Origin: Cedecea neteri
GTDB lineage: Bacteria; Pseudomonadota; Gammaproteobacteria; Enterobacterales; Enterobacteriaceae
Reading direction: 5' to 3'
Length of the DNA stretch: 64,000 nucleotides
Assembly: GCF_000758305.1 (NCBI RefSeq)
Contig: NZ_CP009458.1
Coordinates: 2,976,001 to 3,040,000 of the forward strand
The notes below the pieces were generated by a model that was not told where the DNA came from, searched no databases, and saw only the letters and a program-made list of their open reading frames with translations. The position numbers were made by a program, and so were the translations under genes. Positions 44,021 to 52,876 of this stretch are shown piece after piece (the first letter of the stretch is position 1; the number at the start of each line of letters is the position of its first letter).

Positions 44021-44647
44021 ATGTTCGACAGCTATCTTCACCCGCGTATTAAACCCGCGCTTAATCGGCTGGCGGTCGTGCTCGACAAGCCCGCTATCAC
44101 GCCGGACAGGCTGACGCTGGCAGGGTTCGCTATTGGCGCACTGGTTTTACCTTTTCTGGCGCTGCAATGGTATATCCCGGCGCTGGTCGCCATTGTCTTT
44201 AACCGGCTGCTTGACGGCCTGGACGGCGCGCTGGCGAGACGAAGAGGGCTAACCGATGCCGGTGGCTTCCTCGATATTACGCTGGATTTTCTTTTTTATG
44301 CCCTTGTGCCGTTTGGTTTTATTCTCGCGGACCCGGTGCAAAACGCCCTTGCCGGTGCGTGGCTGCTGTTTTCGTTTATCGGCACCGGCAGCAGCTTTCT
44401 GGCGTTTGCTGCCCTGGCGCAGAAACACGATATCGCGAATCCAGGCTACGCCCATAAGTCGTTTTATTATCTGGGCGGGCTGACGGAAGGCAGCGAAACT
44501 CTCCTGTTGTTTGTGCTTGGCTGCCTGTTTCCCGGCTGGTTTGCCTGGCTGGCGTGGGTCTTTGGCGGGTTGTGCTTGCTTACCACGCTCAACCGCGTCT
44601 GGAGCGGGTATAAGACGTTAAAACGGCACGCGAAATCCTCAGATTGA
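44021..44647 (+). CDS. ynjF: YnjF, CDP-alcohol phosphatidyltransferase family
   Basis: 208 residues, several membrane helices, and the full catalytic motif DGLDGALARRRGLTDAGGFL then DITLD, which binds the CDP-linked donor and metal. The acceptor is not known. It abuts ynjA (its ATG follows the ynjA stop at once), so the two are co-translated. Confidence 0.92.
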   Translation: MFDSYLHPRIKPALNRLAVVLDKPAITPDRLTLAGFAIGALVLPFLALQWYIPALVAIVFNRLLDGLDGALARRRGLTDAGGFLDITLDFLFYALVPFGFILADPVQNALAGAWLLFSFIGTGSSFLAFAALAQKHDIANPGYAHKSFYYLGGLTEGSETLLLFVLGCLFPGWFAWLAWVFGGLCLLTTLNRVWSGYKTLKRHAKSSD

Positions 44648-44649
44648 AA

Positions 44650-44752
44650 CCCCTCACCCCGACCCTCTCCCCGGAGGGGAGAGGGAGAAAGCAGTCAGTC
44701 GGGAACATGATTTATCCCCTCTCCCCTTTGGGGAGAGGGTTAGGGTGAGGGG
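44650..44752. repeat. Large palindromic intergenic repeat
   Basis: CCCCTCACCC at 44650 is inverted as GGGTGAGGGG ending at 44752. Each arm contains its own hairpin of the CTCTCCCC/GGGGAGAG type, giving a cloverleaf-like fold. Such elements are dispersed between genes in many enterobacteria. Here it separates the convergent ynjF and ynjE genes and could stop transcription both ways. Confidence 0.8.
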
Positions 44753-44771
44753 CGTGATCTTCAAGCGAGAA

Positions 44772-46061
44772 TCAGTTCGGTTTACGTTCGCCGCTAACGA
44801 CCGGGTTCTTCGGATCAGCGCTCCATTCGTACCAGCCGCCGTCATACAAGCCAACGTTCTTCCAGCCCATTGCCCGCGCGTACATCAGCGTTTCGGAGGC
44901 GCGCCAGCCGGTACCGCAGTAGAAGGCCACGTGCTGATCCGGCAAGATATTCCAGCTTTTCCACATTGCGGCGATATCGTCCCCGGTACGCATGGTACCG
45001 TCCGGGTTATGGAAGTCTTCCATATGCGTGGAGTCAGATCCCGCATGACCCCAGCGGGCACCCGCAATCTCGCCTTTGGGCTTAATGTAGCTGTACCCGC
45101 TGGTGGTGCCGATAAATTCCGGCCAGGAACGAATGCTGACCAGAGACGCATCTTTGCGGTGCAGCAGCGCGCGCGCCTGTTCCATGTCCAGCATCAGTTG
45201 AGGCTGGCCAGGGATCGGGGCGCCGAAGTCGGGGGCTGGCGTCGGCTGTGCAGGCAGGCCGCGTTCAACGGGCAAATCAGCTGCGCTCCACGTTGTCCAT
45301 CCTCCGTCGAGCAGACGGACGTCTTTCACGCCAGCGTACAGCATGATCGCCGCCACGCGCGCCGCGGCGTAAACGTCCCGACCATACAAAATGACGGTCG
45401 TGTCGTGCCGGATGCCGTGCTTCGCCAGCATGGCTTTTAGCTTATCGTCGGACACTTTGTTCCACAGCGGCTCGCTCTCCACCTCTTCGGTATTGATGTA
45501 GCCCGCGCCGGGAATATGACTGAGCAGGTATTTTTTCGGCGCGCCCCAGCCCGCTTCAATCACTTTCCAGTCTCCGCCAGGCGCTGCGGTGACCGGTTTT
45601 TTATTCTGTAAATCATGGATCCATTGCGGGTACACGAGCTGCTCAAAATGCGCCAGCTTTTGCAGACGGGAAGGGTCCTGCAGGGCGTCGGTCAGCATTG
45701 AAATCTGCGTAAACCCCAGCTTTTCTAAGCGAGCTTCCACGGCCCGAGCGTCGTCACCGTAAAGCGCTACTAATCCAGATTTGTTCAGCTGATGTTGCTT
45801 AGCCCACGTTGAAAGCTGTTCATCGCTCATTAGCGTCAGCCAGGAGGCTGAGAGATTCAATGCGGCGGGTTCATGGCCGCCGCTGCCGTTTACGGTCTGC
45901 GGCCAGCCGTTATAAAACGCGCTTGGGCGAGTATCAATCACGGCACCGTTTTCGGCTTTTACGCTGGAGAGGTTCATTTCAGTGGGCATCGCGGCGGCAA
46001 AAGTGATCTGGGACAGCCCGGCCAGCAGCAGGGCGGTGGTTAGCTGAGAAACACGTTTCAT
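44772..46061 (-). CDS. ynjE: Thiosulfate sulfurtransferase YnjE
   Basis: 429 residues with a signal peptide (cleavage near TFA-A, residue 22) and three rhodanese-type domains, like E. coli YnjE. The active loop is CGTGWR in the last domain, with the catalytic Cys; the earlier domains lack it. E. coli YnjE acts on sulfur transfer to molybdopterin synthesis proteins in vitro, although its location is debated. It is the last gene of the ydjZ-ynjBCDE unit. Confidence 0.94.
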   Translation of the reverse strand: MKRVSQLTTALLLAGLSQITFAAAMPTEMNLSSVKAENGAVIDTRPSAFYNGWPQTVNGSGGHEPAALNLSASWLTLMSDEQLSTWAKQHQLNKSGLVALYGDDARAVEARLEKLGFTQISMLTDALQDPSRLQKLAHFEQLVYPQWIHDLQNKKPVTAAPGGDWKVIEAGWGAPKKYLLSHIPGAGYINTEEVESEPLWNKVSDDKLKAMLAKHGIRHDTTVILYGRDVYAAARVAAIMLYAGVKDVRLLDGGWTTWSAADLPVERGLPAQPTPAPDFGAPIPGQPQLMLDMEQARALLHRKDASLVSIRSWPEFIGTTSGYSYIKPKGEIAGARWGHAGSDSTHMEDFHNPDGTMRTGDDIAAMWKSWNILPDQHVAFYCGTGWRASETLMYARAMGWKNVGLYDGGWYEWSADPKNPVVSGERKPN

Positions 46062-46145
46062 CTAATAACCTGAAGGATAGCAAAAGAGCCGTAAGTTTAG
46101 TCCTCGCTTGGGGGGGCTTCTTTGCGATATCTCATGTTCGATGGG

Positions 46146-46769
46146 TTAAAGCCGGATAACCTGTCCGCTGGGGGGAATATCTTGCTCATCGTGAGTGACC
46201 AGCACCACCGGCAACCCGAGTAGTTTTGCTTTTTGCCAGACAAATTCCCGAAACCCCTGACGCAGCGGCAGGTCGAGGCGGGAAAAGGGCTCATCGAGCA
46301 ATAAGGCTTCAGGTTCAGCCTGCAGGGCGCGCAGGACGCTGATGCGCGCGCGTTCCCCACCGGAGAGCGTAGCCGGATCTCTGTGGGCATAGCTGGCCAG
46401 CCCGGCGCTTTCCAGCACCTCCGCGACAGCACGCTGCCGCAGCGAGCGCCCAACGATGGAGGCGGGCATCGCCATCAGTAGATTTTGCCCAACGCTGAGG
46501 TGAGGAAACAACAGCGCGTCCTGGAATAAAATGCCGATACGGCGCTGTTCAACGAGCAGAGACGTCAGGTTGCGCTGGTTAAGCTGCAGCATGCCCTGTG
46601 CGCTAAACTCCGGGGCTAAGTCACCGATCATCCAGTTCAGTAACGTCGATTTACCCACGCCAGACGGGCCCATCAGCGTAACAATCTCACCCGGCGCAAC
46701 GTCAAAGCTGATATCCGCCAGCAGCGGTTCGCCGTTGCGGGAAAGGGAACAATTTCGCACGCTGAGCAT
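46146..46769 (-). CDS. ynjD: ABC transporter ATPase YnjD
   Basis: 207 residues with Walker A GPSGVGKST (near residue 35), signature LSGGE, Walker B ALLLDEP and the switch His in VTHD. The start at 46769 matches E. coli YnjD and overlaps the ynjC stop (TAATG); an ATG two codons earlier exists. It powers an uptake system with YnjC and YnjB, substrate unknown. Confidence 0.94.
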   Translation of the reverse strand: MLSVRNCSLSRNGEPLLADISFDVAPGEIVTLMGPSGVGKSTLLNWMIGDLAPEFSAQGMLQLNQRNLTSLLVEQRRIGILFQDALLFPHLSVGQNLLMAMPASIVGRSLRQRAVAEVLESAGLASYAHRDPATLSGGERARISVLRALQAEPEALLLDEPFSRLDLPLRQGFREFVWQKAKLLGLPVVLVTHDEQDIPPSGQVIRL

Positions 46770-48343
46770 TAGCATAATCCTTTTCTGTGAGTGCCAGCCA
46801 GGCGGCTAACCGAGATTGTGGCGATAAATACGGCCATCGGCAGCAGCATTTGTAGCAATGCCTGCAGAGCGAACTGCTGGGGATCGCCGCCGCTGCTGAG
46901 CGCCACAGCTTCCGTTGTGACGGTGGCAAACCTGCCCGCCCCGGCATAAAGCGTAGGCAAATACTGTGCGACGCTGACGGAAAAACCGACGGCCAGCGCC
47001 GCCAGTACAGGCCTGATGACCAATGGCAGCTGGACGAGGCAGAGAATTTTCCACGCCGACCAGCCGAAAGTTCGCGCCGTCAGCACCTGGCGAGCGTCGA
47101 TCCTCTGCCAGGCCGGGGCCAGGATCAACAGCGTATAAGGCAGGACCCACAGCAAATGGCTCCAGATAAGCGCGGCCCAGCTTCCTTCCATGTTCAGCCT
47201 GAGCAGCAGTTGATACTGCGCGGCGGCCAGCGGCAGCGCAGGCAGCAGCAGTGGTAGATACAGCCAGCGATCGTAGCGGCGCGGGCAGCCCTTGAGCCAC
47301 AATATGGTTACGATTAGCGCGAGCAAAGCGCTGATAAATCCGGCTACAAAACTTGTCCAGACGGGCGTCAGCTCAGCCTGTCGCCAGCCGTTAAGCGTCA
47401 GGCTTTCAGGGAGTCGTGCCGGGAAAAACCAGCCTTCGGCGAAGGACCAAAGGATGAGTATGGCGATAGCCGTAAAGCCGACCAGGGAAAGTGAACAGGC
47501 GGTCATCGCGCCAGCAGAGGACAGATTCAGGGCATAGCGTTTACCCGAAAAGCACCCGATCCGCCGTTTTATCATTGCCCACGCCAAACGCCCGACAATA
47601 ACAAAAGCCCCGAGCATCAGCAGCAACAGGCAGGATGCCGCCAGGCCCATATTCTGCCGGGAGATATCGCTGTCCGTTAGCCATTGCCAGGCCAGAACTG
47701 CAAAAGTCGGCGGGTTAGCGGGGCCAAGAATCAGCGCGGCATCTACGACTGAAAGGCTATAGGCCGTTACCGCCACTAAAGCCCAACCCAGGCGAGGCAA
47801 GAGCTGCGGCACCAGCACATAGAGACGGGATTGTAGCTCGCCGTAGCCGAGCGTTCTGGCGAGTGTTATCTGTTGGCTCATCTGTGCGCTTTGTAGCTGC
47901 GAGGCTGAGAACCACAGTAAGAACCAGGCTTCTTTGAGCGCCAGCATGAGGCCGAGGGCAACACTGTAGTTATCCGGCGGCAGAGAGAGATTGAAAAGGC
48001 GAGACAGCCAGCCGCTGTCTGAAAACAGGAAGAAAAAGCCGCTGGCAAGGGCAACGTGCGGCAGGGCCAGCAGCAGCGGCAGACGCTGAAGATAGCGTTG
48101 CCAGCGCTCGCCGGGATACAGGGTACAGAGAATAATTAACGTCAGCAGCAAAGCGCCGCCCACGCTGAGAGTGGTTGATACTAGCGTGGCGATGAAGGCT
48201 TCCGGCCACTGTGAGTCCTGCCAAAGGGTAAGCCAGATTTCACCTTGTAGTAATGGCGGTACGATCAGGGCAAGGCCCGGCAGCACTGGCACAAACACCA
48301 GTCCCGCAGCCAGTGCTCCGGCAACCGTAAAGCCGCGGCTCAT
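46769..48343 (-). CDS. ynjC: ABC transporter permease YnjC
   Basis: 524 residues, about twelve membrane helices in two homologous halves, each with an EAA-like loop (TLARTLGYGELQ and LTARTFGWSAWK). This is the fused form of two thiamine- or iron-type permeases, as in E. coli YnjC (511). It overlaps ynjB by four bases and ynjD by one. Confidence 0.94.
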   Translation of the reverse strand: MSRGFTVAGALAAGLVFVPVLPGLALIVPPLLQGEIWLTLWQDSQWPEAFIATLVSTTLSVGGALLLTLIILCTLYPGERWQRYLQRLPLLLALPHVALASGFFFLFSDSGWLSRLFNLSLPPDNYSVALGLMLALKEAWFLLWFSASQLQSAQMSQQITLARTLGYGELQSRLYVLVPQLLPRLGWALVAVTAYSLSVVDAALILGPANPPTFAVLAWQWLTDSDISRQNMGLAASCLLLLMLGAFVIVGRLAWAMIKRRIGCFSGKRYALNLSSAGAMTACSLSLVGFTAIAILILWSFAEGWFFPARLPESLTLNGWRQAELTPVWTSFVAGFISALLALIVTILWLKGCPRRYDRWLYLPLLLPALPLAAAQYQLLLRLNMEGSWAALIWSHLLWVLPYTLLILAPAWQRIDARQVLTARTFGWSAWKILCLVQLPLVIRPVLAALAVGFSVSVAQYLPTLYAGAGRFATVTTEAVALSSGGDPQQFALQALLQMLLPMAVFIATISVSRLAGTHRKGLC

Positions 48344-49530
48344 CGCGACCCGTAACGTTCAAGCCAGGCTTGTTCCAGCGCACTGACCCAGGCGGAATGT
48401 GGTTCCGCCAGGAAAGGCACAGGATGCTGGCTTTTGGGCACCAGCGCCTCAAATTGTGCTTTTTGCTGTGACGGCAGCGCTTTGCTGCTCAGCACGCTCG
48501 CGTCTCCCCAAACTGCCGGGTCAGCTTTGCGGATTTGCGCCTCGGGGGACATCAGAAAATTAGCCACGATCTGAGCTCCTGCTTTGGCGCTGCTGTTCGC
48601 CGGAATAGCGACGAAATGCACGTTGCCCAACATGCCAGCGCTAAAGCCAAAGGATTCTGCAGACGGCTGGAGCTGGCGGCGAGCGATCAGATTATCTACG
48701 TGTGCCGGATTGAACGTCACAGACAGCAGCAGCTCGCCGTCGGCCAGCATACGATCCATGCGCGCCGGCGTCGGCGGGAACGTTTTACCTTTTTGCCAAA
48801 GGAACGGATGAAGCTGGTCAAGGTAACGCCAGAGCGGGGCGGTGACTTGTTCGAAGGAGGCGGGATCCGGAGCCGTTTTCAGTGCGTCCGGTTTATCGGT
48901 CAAGACAATCAAAAGCTGTTCAAGGAACGCCGTGCCGGTAAAATCGGGCGGGCGAGGGTAGCTCAGCTTGCCGGGATGGGCTTTGGCGAAGGCCAACAGT
49001 TGATCTGCATTTTGCGGGAAGGCTGGCGTGCGTTTTTTATCGCCGATGAACATCAGCTGCGCGCTTCCCCAGGGTGCCTCAGCCCCGTCAACCGGTACCG
49101 AGAAATCTTCCCGCACAGGTTTTTTCACATCAACATATTGCCAGTTTGGCAGATTTTCGGCCCAGTTTTCGCTGAGCAATCCTGCCTGCTTGAGCACGCT
49201 GAAGTTTTCGCCGTTGACCCAAAGCAGGTCCACCGACCCGTTGGTTTTTCTGCCCGCTGCCGCTTCGTTTTGAATACGCCTCACTGCATCGGCCGCGTCC
49301 GCCAGCTTAACCACTTTAAGCGTCACGCCATAATGCGTTTTTACTTCATGGCTGACCCAGTCCAGATAGCCGTTAACGGCGGGATCGCCGCCCCAGGCGT
49401 TAAAATAAACCGTCTGGCCGTTGGCCTGCTGGCGAATACTCTGCCAGTTTTGGGGCTGAGCGGTGGCGCTAAAGCCGACCAGCGTCAGAGCAAGCATCAG
49501 CGCCCATATGCCAGGTATTAAGCGTTGCAA
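48340..49530 (-). CDS. ynjB: ABC transporter substrate-binding protein YnjB
   Basis: 396 residues with a signal peptide (cleavage near ATA-Q, residue 25) and a periplasmic binding fold of the thiamine/iron group; E. coli YnjB has 388. The substrate is not established. It follows ydjZ by 18 bases and is the first transporter gene of the unit. Confidence 0.93.
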   Translation of the reverse strand: MQRLIPGIWALMLALTLVGFSATAQPQNWQSIRQQANGQTVYFNAWGGDPAVNGYLDWVSHEVKTHYGVTLKVVKLADAADAVRRIQNEAAAGRKTNGSVDLLWVNGENFSVLKQAGLLSENWAENLPNWQYVDVKKPVREDFSVPVDGAEAPWGSAQLMFIGDKKRTPAFPQNADQLLAFAKAHPGKLSYPRPPDFTGTAFLEQLLIVLTDKPDALKTAPDPASFEQVTAPLWRYLDQLHPFLWQKGKTFPPTPARMDRMLADGELLLSVTFNPAHVDNLIARRQLQPSAESFGFSAGMLGNVHFVAIPANSSAKAGAQIVANFLMSPEAQIRKADPAVWGDASVLSSKALPSQQKAQFEALVPKSQHPVPFLAEPHSAWVSALEQAWLERYGSR

Positions 49531-49548
49531 GAGAAAGTCCTCAGCGTG

Positions 49549-50217
49549 TTATGGGGCGGTTTGTCTGGCCAACCAGCGAGCGGCCAGCGGTAATAGCCCT
49601 AACAGGGCAAACATCAACATCATGCCGGGGGAGAGAATATCGCCCAGGCTTTGCAGCTGGCTCAGCTGTCTGCCGGTGTTAATGTAGACCATGATGGCGG
49701 GCAGCATGCCGAGCAGGCTGATCGCGGCATAGCGAATGACGCCCATAGGCGTCAGGCCCATTAATAAATTGACCAGCACAAAAGGGAAAACCGGCGCGAG
49801 CCGCAGGGCAAAGAGGTAATGGCCGCCGTCGCGCTGTATGCCCTGATTCACTTTTTCCATCGTGCGTGAGAAGCGGCGCTGCACCCAGTCACGCAGCAGA
49901 TAACGGCTGATTAGCATCGCGGCGGTTGCACCGGAGGTCGCTGCCAGGGCGACCAGGACGGTGCCCTGTACCAGACCAAAAATAGCCCCGCCTAACAGCG
50001 TGAGCAGGGTGGCACCTGGAATGGAAAAGGCGGCAGTAAGAAAGTAGCAGCCAAAAAAGACCACAATAGCCAGAACCGGTTGCTGTGCATGCCAGTGTGC
50101 AAACTCAGCCTGAGAGTGCTTGAGAGCAGACAGGCTAAGCGTGCCAGGAGGAAGCAGATACAAAAGCAACCCAGCCATTATGATCAGCAGCGCAAAGAGA
50201 CCCTTACGCACACCCAC
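49549..50217 (-). CDS. ydjZ: YdjZ, TVP38/TMEM64 family membrane protein
   Basis: 222 residues, five to six helices, with the family's central block FSIPGATLLTLLGGAIFG and RYLLRDWVQRRF, and VNLLMGLTPM near residue 145. These DedA-related proteins are thought to move lipids or small solutes. It is paralogous to the gene at 50879-51547. It is named ydjZ because it adjoins ynjB, as in E. coli. Confidence 0.88.
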   Translation of the reverse strand: MGVRKGLFALLIIMAGLLLYLLPPGTLSLSALKHSQAEFAHWHAQQPVLAIVVFFGCYFLTAAFSIPGATLLTLLGGAIFGLVQGTVLVALAATSGATAAMLISRYLLRDWVQRRFSRTMEKVNQGIQRDGGHYLFALRLAPVFPFVLVNLLMGLTPMGVIRYAAISLLGMLPAIMVYINTGRQLSQLQSLGDILSPGMMLMFALLGLLPLAARWLARQTAP

Positions 50218-50418
50218 CTCTTCTCTTTTGTTTATCCATCTTCATACCGTGCCGCTGCGGTAAAGGCGTGGAGTATAGCGGAGGGGCTGTGGCAGCGTGC
50301 TTGAGCCAGGTCATGAAGCGGATACAGAGTTATACATTTTGGTCAGACGGAGAACATATTGCAGATACATCGCGGCGGTTAAATGGTGGCTCTTCTTACC
50401 TACGATTGGGGAATCACC

Positions 50419-50847
50419 ATGTCCAGCAAACTCGAGAAAGTGCTTTATACCGCCCATACCACAACCGTTGGCGCACGCAGCGGACACGGGCGCTCTGATG
50501 ACGGCAGCCTGGATGTGCAGCTCAGCACGCCGGGGTCTGGCAAGCCGGGGACGAATCCGGAACAGCTCTTTGCCGTTGGTTATTCTGCCTGTTTTATGGG
50601 GGCGATTGGGCTGGCGGGGAAAAAACTGGCTATCCGCATTCCGGAGGAAACCGCCGTGGATGCCAGCGTCTCGCTGGGGAAAGTCGATAATGACAGCCAG
50701 TTTGCGCTGGCGGTGACGCTTCACGTCAGGTTGCCGGGGTTGAGCGAAACCGAGCGGGAAACTCTGCTGGCAACCGCCCATGCAACATGTCCTTACTCGC
50801 GAGCGATTACCGGGAATGTCGAAGTGACGTTACTTTCGCAAGGGTAG
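50419..50847 (+). CDS. ohr: Organic hydroperoxide resistance protein Ohr
   Basis: 142 residues of the OsmC/Ohr fold. The two reactive cysteines are in GYSACFMGA and ATCPYSRA, with GTNPEQLFA between fold halves, which marks Ohr rather than OsmC. It reduces lipid and organic peroxides using lipoylated proteins. The ATG at 50419 has GGGGAA ahead. It occupies the slot between ydjZ and ydjX where E. coli has the ferredoxin-like gene ydjY, and runs opposite to both. Confidence 0.92.
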   Translation: MSSKLEKVLYTAHTTTVGARSGHGRSDDGSLDVQLSTPGSGKPGTNPEQLFAVGYSACFMGAIGLAGKKLAIRIPEETAVDASVSLGKVDNDSQFALAVTLHVRLPGLSETERETLLATAHATCPYSRAITGNVEVTLLSQG

Positions 50848-50878
50848 CGACAAAACGCCTTCGGATAGCCGGAGGCGT

Positions 50879-51547
50879 TTAACTTTTTAAACGGGTTCTT
50901 TTGATTAGCCAGTGGGACAGCAGCGGCAGCAGGCCAATCAGGGCAAACAGCAACAGCATGGTGGGAGAAATAATGTCCCGCAGGCTTTCTATCTGACTAA
51001 GCTGGCGGCCGGTGCTGATGTACAGCACGATAGACGGCAGCAGGCCAAGCAGCGTGACTATCGCAAAACGAACGGCGGAAATCGGCGTCAGCCCCATCAG
51101 CAGGTTGATGATGGAAAAGGGCAGAACCGGCACCAGGCGCAGGGCAAACAGGCAGTGCGTAATATTGTGCTTAATGCCCTCGTTGATCTTCGCCATGGTG
51201 GTTGCAAAGCGCCGCTGTACCCAGTCATGCAAGAAGTAACGGCTTAGCAACATCGCCACGGTTGCGCCGCTGGCAGCAGCCAGGGCGACCAGCACGGTGC
51301 CTTCGATCAGCCCAAATAGCGCGCCACCCATCAGGGTCATAATGCGCGTGCCGGGGATTGAAAGGGCGGAAATCAGGAAATAACCGAGGAAGAAGGCGCT
51401 CATCACCAGCGCCGGGCGCTCGGCATGCCAGAGACTAAGCTGAGCGTGATATTTCTGCAGTGTCGCCAGGCTAAGCGTGCCCGGCGGCAGCAGGACTAAC
51501 AGCGAGATAACCAGCGTGGCCAGCAGCAAAAACAGGATTTTACGCAT
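50879..51547 (-). CDS. ydjX: YdjX, TVP38/TMEM64 family membrane protein
   Basis: 222 residues, clearly related to the 49549-50217 protein along its length: FLISALSIPGTRIMTLMGGA, RYFLHDWVQRRF, IINLLMGLTPIS. Adjacent to xthA, as ydjX is in E. coli. The function within the DedA/VTT family is unproven. Confidence 0.88.
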   Translation of the reverse strand: MRKILFLLLATLVISLLVLLPPGTLSLATLQKYHAQLSLWHAERPALVMSAFFLGYFLISALSIPGTRIMTLMGGALFGLIEGTVLVALAAASGATVAMLLSRYFLHDWVQRRFATTMAKINEGIKHNITHCLFALRLVPVLPFSIINLLMGLTPISAVRFAIVTLLGLLPSIVLYISTGRQLSQIESLRDIISPTMLLLFALIGLLPLLSHWLIKRTRLKS

Positions 51548-51625
51548 TCTGTTCGCGCCTCGTCAGGGTGAAAAACGGCATCTCGCTGTCCTTGTCTGAA
51601 GATGTGTCAACCTTCAGTATTTCCC

Positions 51626-52432
51626 TTACCGCTTAAACTGCGCCCAAACAGGGGCGTGGTCGGACGGTTTTTCCATGCCGCGAATGTCGTAGTCGATCCC
51701 GGTTGCCACGCAGTGCGGCGCCAGCCCCTGGCTTGCCAGCAGCAGATCTATCCGCAGGCCACGGTTATCGTCGAAGCCTTTTGAACGGTAATCAAACCAC
51801 GAGAATTTGTCCTGTGCTTCCGGGTTAGCGTGGCGATAAGTATCCACCAGACCCCAGCCCAACAGGCGAGCCATCCATTCGCGCTCTTCCGGCAGGAACG
51901 AACATTTCCCGGTGCGTAACCAGCGCTTGCGGCTATCTTCGCCGATCCCAATGTCGAGATCCGTCGGGCTGATATTCATATCCCCCATGATCAGCACCGG
52001 GTTTTCCGGGCGCAGTTCACCCTGCAGGAAGTCCTGCAGATCCTGGTAAAACTTAGTCTTGGCCGGGAATTTGGTTTCATGATCGCGGCTTTCGCCCTGT
52101 GGGAAGTAGCCGTTAATCACCGTCAGGTTGCCAAATTCAGACGGGATTTCCGCCATGATAATGCGGCGCTGGGCGTCTTCGTCGTCGGTCGGGAAGCCTT
52201 TTCGCACCGCAATTGGCTTCTCTTTGGTCAGCAGCGCCACGCCGTAATGGCCTTTTTGACCGTGATAAAACACGTGATAGCCGAGTTTCTCCACGTCTTC
52301 CAGCGGGAACATATCGTCGTGCACTTTGGTTTCCTGCAGACCGATAACGTCCGGCTGATGCTGTTCTACGATGGCTTCAAGCTGATGAGGACGGGCGCGC
52401 AGGCCGTTGATATTAAAAGAGACAAATTTCAT
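51626..52432 (-). CDS. xthA: Exonuclease III
   Basis: 268 residues as in E. coli. Catalytic and metal residues are visible in FNINGLRAR (Asn7), LQETK (Glu34), GDMNISPTD and SDHAPVW. It is the main AP endonuclease and 3'-repair nuclease. Divergent from astC across a 444-base gap. Confidence 0.98.
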   Translation of the reverse strand: MKFVSFNINGLRARPHQLEAIVEQHQPDVIGLQETKVHDDMFPLEDVEKLGYHVFYHGQKGHYGVALLTKEKPIAVRKGFPTDDEDAQRRIIMAEIPSEFGNLTVINGYFPQGESRDHETKFPAKTKFYQDLQDFLQGELRPENPVLIMGDMNISPTDLDIGIGEDSRKRWLRTGKCSFLPEEREWMARLLGWGLVDTYRHANPEAQDKFSWFDYRSKGFDDNRGLRIDLLLASQGLAPHCVATGIDYDIRGMEKPSDHAPVWAQFKR

Positions 52433-52788
52433 AGTCGCTGCCAGGTTGTCAGGTTAATTGTTGCAGGATGGTAGCAGAAAACGGCGCAGGTTGCTGCGCT
52501 GAAGCTAATCGCTGCCATAGGTGCGACTGGTGGGCGGAAATAAAGCAACATTTGCACCAAAATTGATCTCGATGCGCAAAAAGGGGGCGAAAACGGCAGG
52601 CAAATCCCGAAGGCGATCACAATTCCAGCATTATATTTTACCACTGCATAATATTTCTTGTTTTCGTGTCGCGAATCAGGCGGCACGTTAAAACTATGCA
52701 CTTTTTATTCATTTTGTGTGAATGGCGAGTGTTTTTAAGTTATTGATTTTTCGTTTCCCCCTCCGGTTTATGCATTTTTATCGCTGGC
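52433..52788. promoter_or_regulatory. xthA-astC intergenic region
   Basis: No gene is seen. A half-palindrome TGCACCAAAATTG at 52553-52565 resembles half of an NtrC site (TGCACC-N5-GGTGCA) and lies about 240 bases before the sigma-54 promoter, a fitting enhancer distance. AT-rich DNA between them could bend by IHF, but no exact site is claimed. Confidence 0.35.
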
Positions 52789-52804
52789 TGGCACGATGTC
52801 TGCA
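52789..52804 (+). promoter_or_regulatory. Sigma-54 promoter of astCADBE
   Basis: TGGCACGATGTCTGCA matches TGGCACG-N4-TTGCA except for one base, with GG and GC 12 apart. The start is predicted near 52816, about 60 bases ahead of the astC ATG. E. coli astC is likewise sigma-54- and NtrC-dependent. Confidence 0.85.
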
Positions 52805-52876
52805 ATCTACATTTACAGCGCAAACACTCAATTATTTAACATTTAATAAACTTTTTGTTTACCGTGAGGGGTCACT

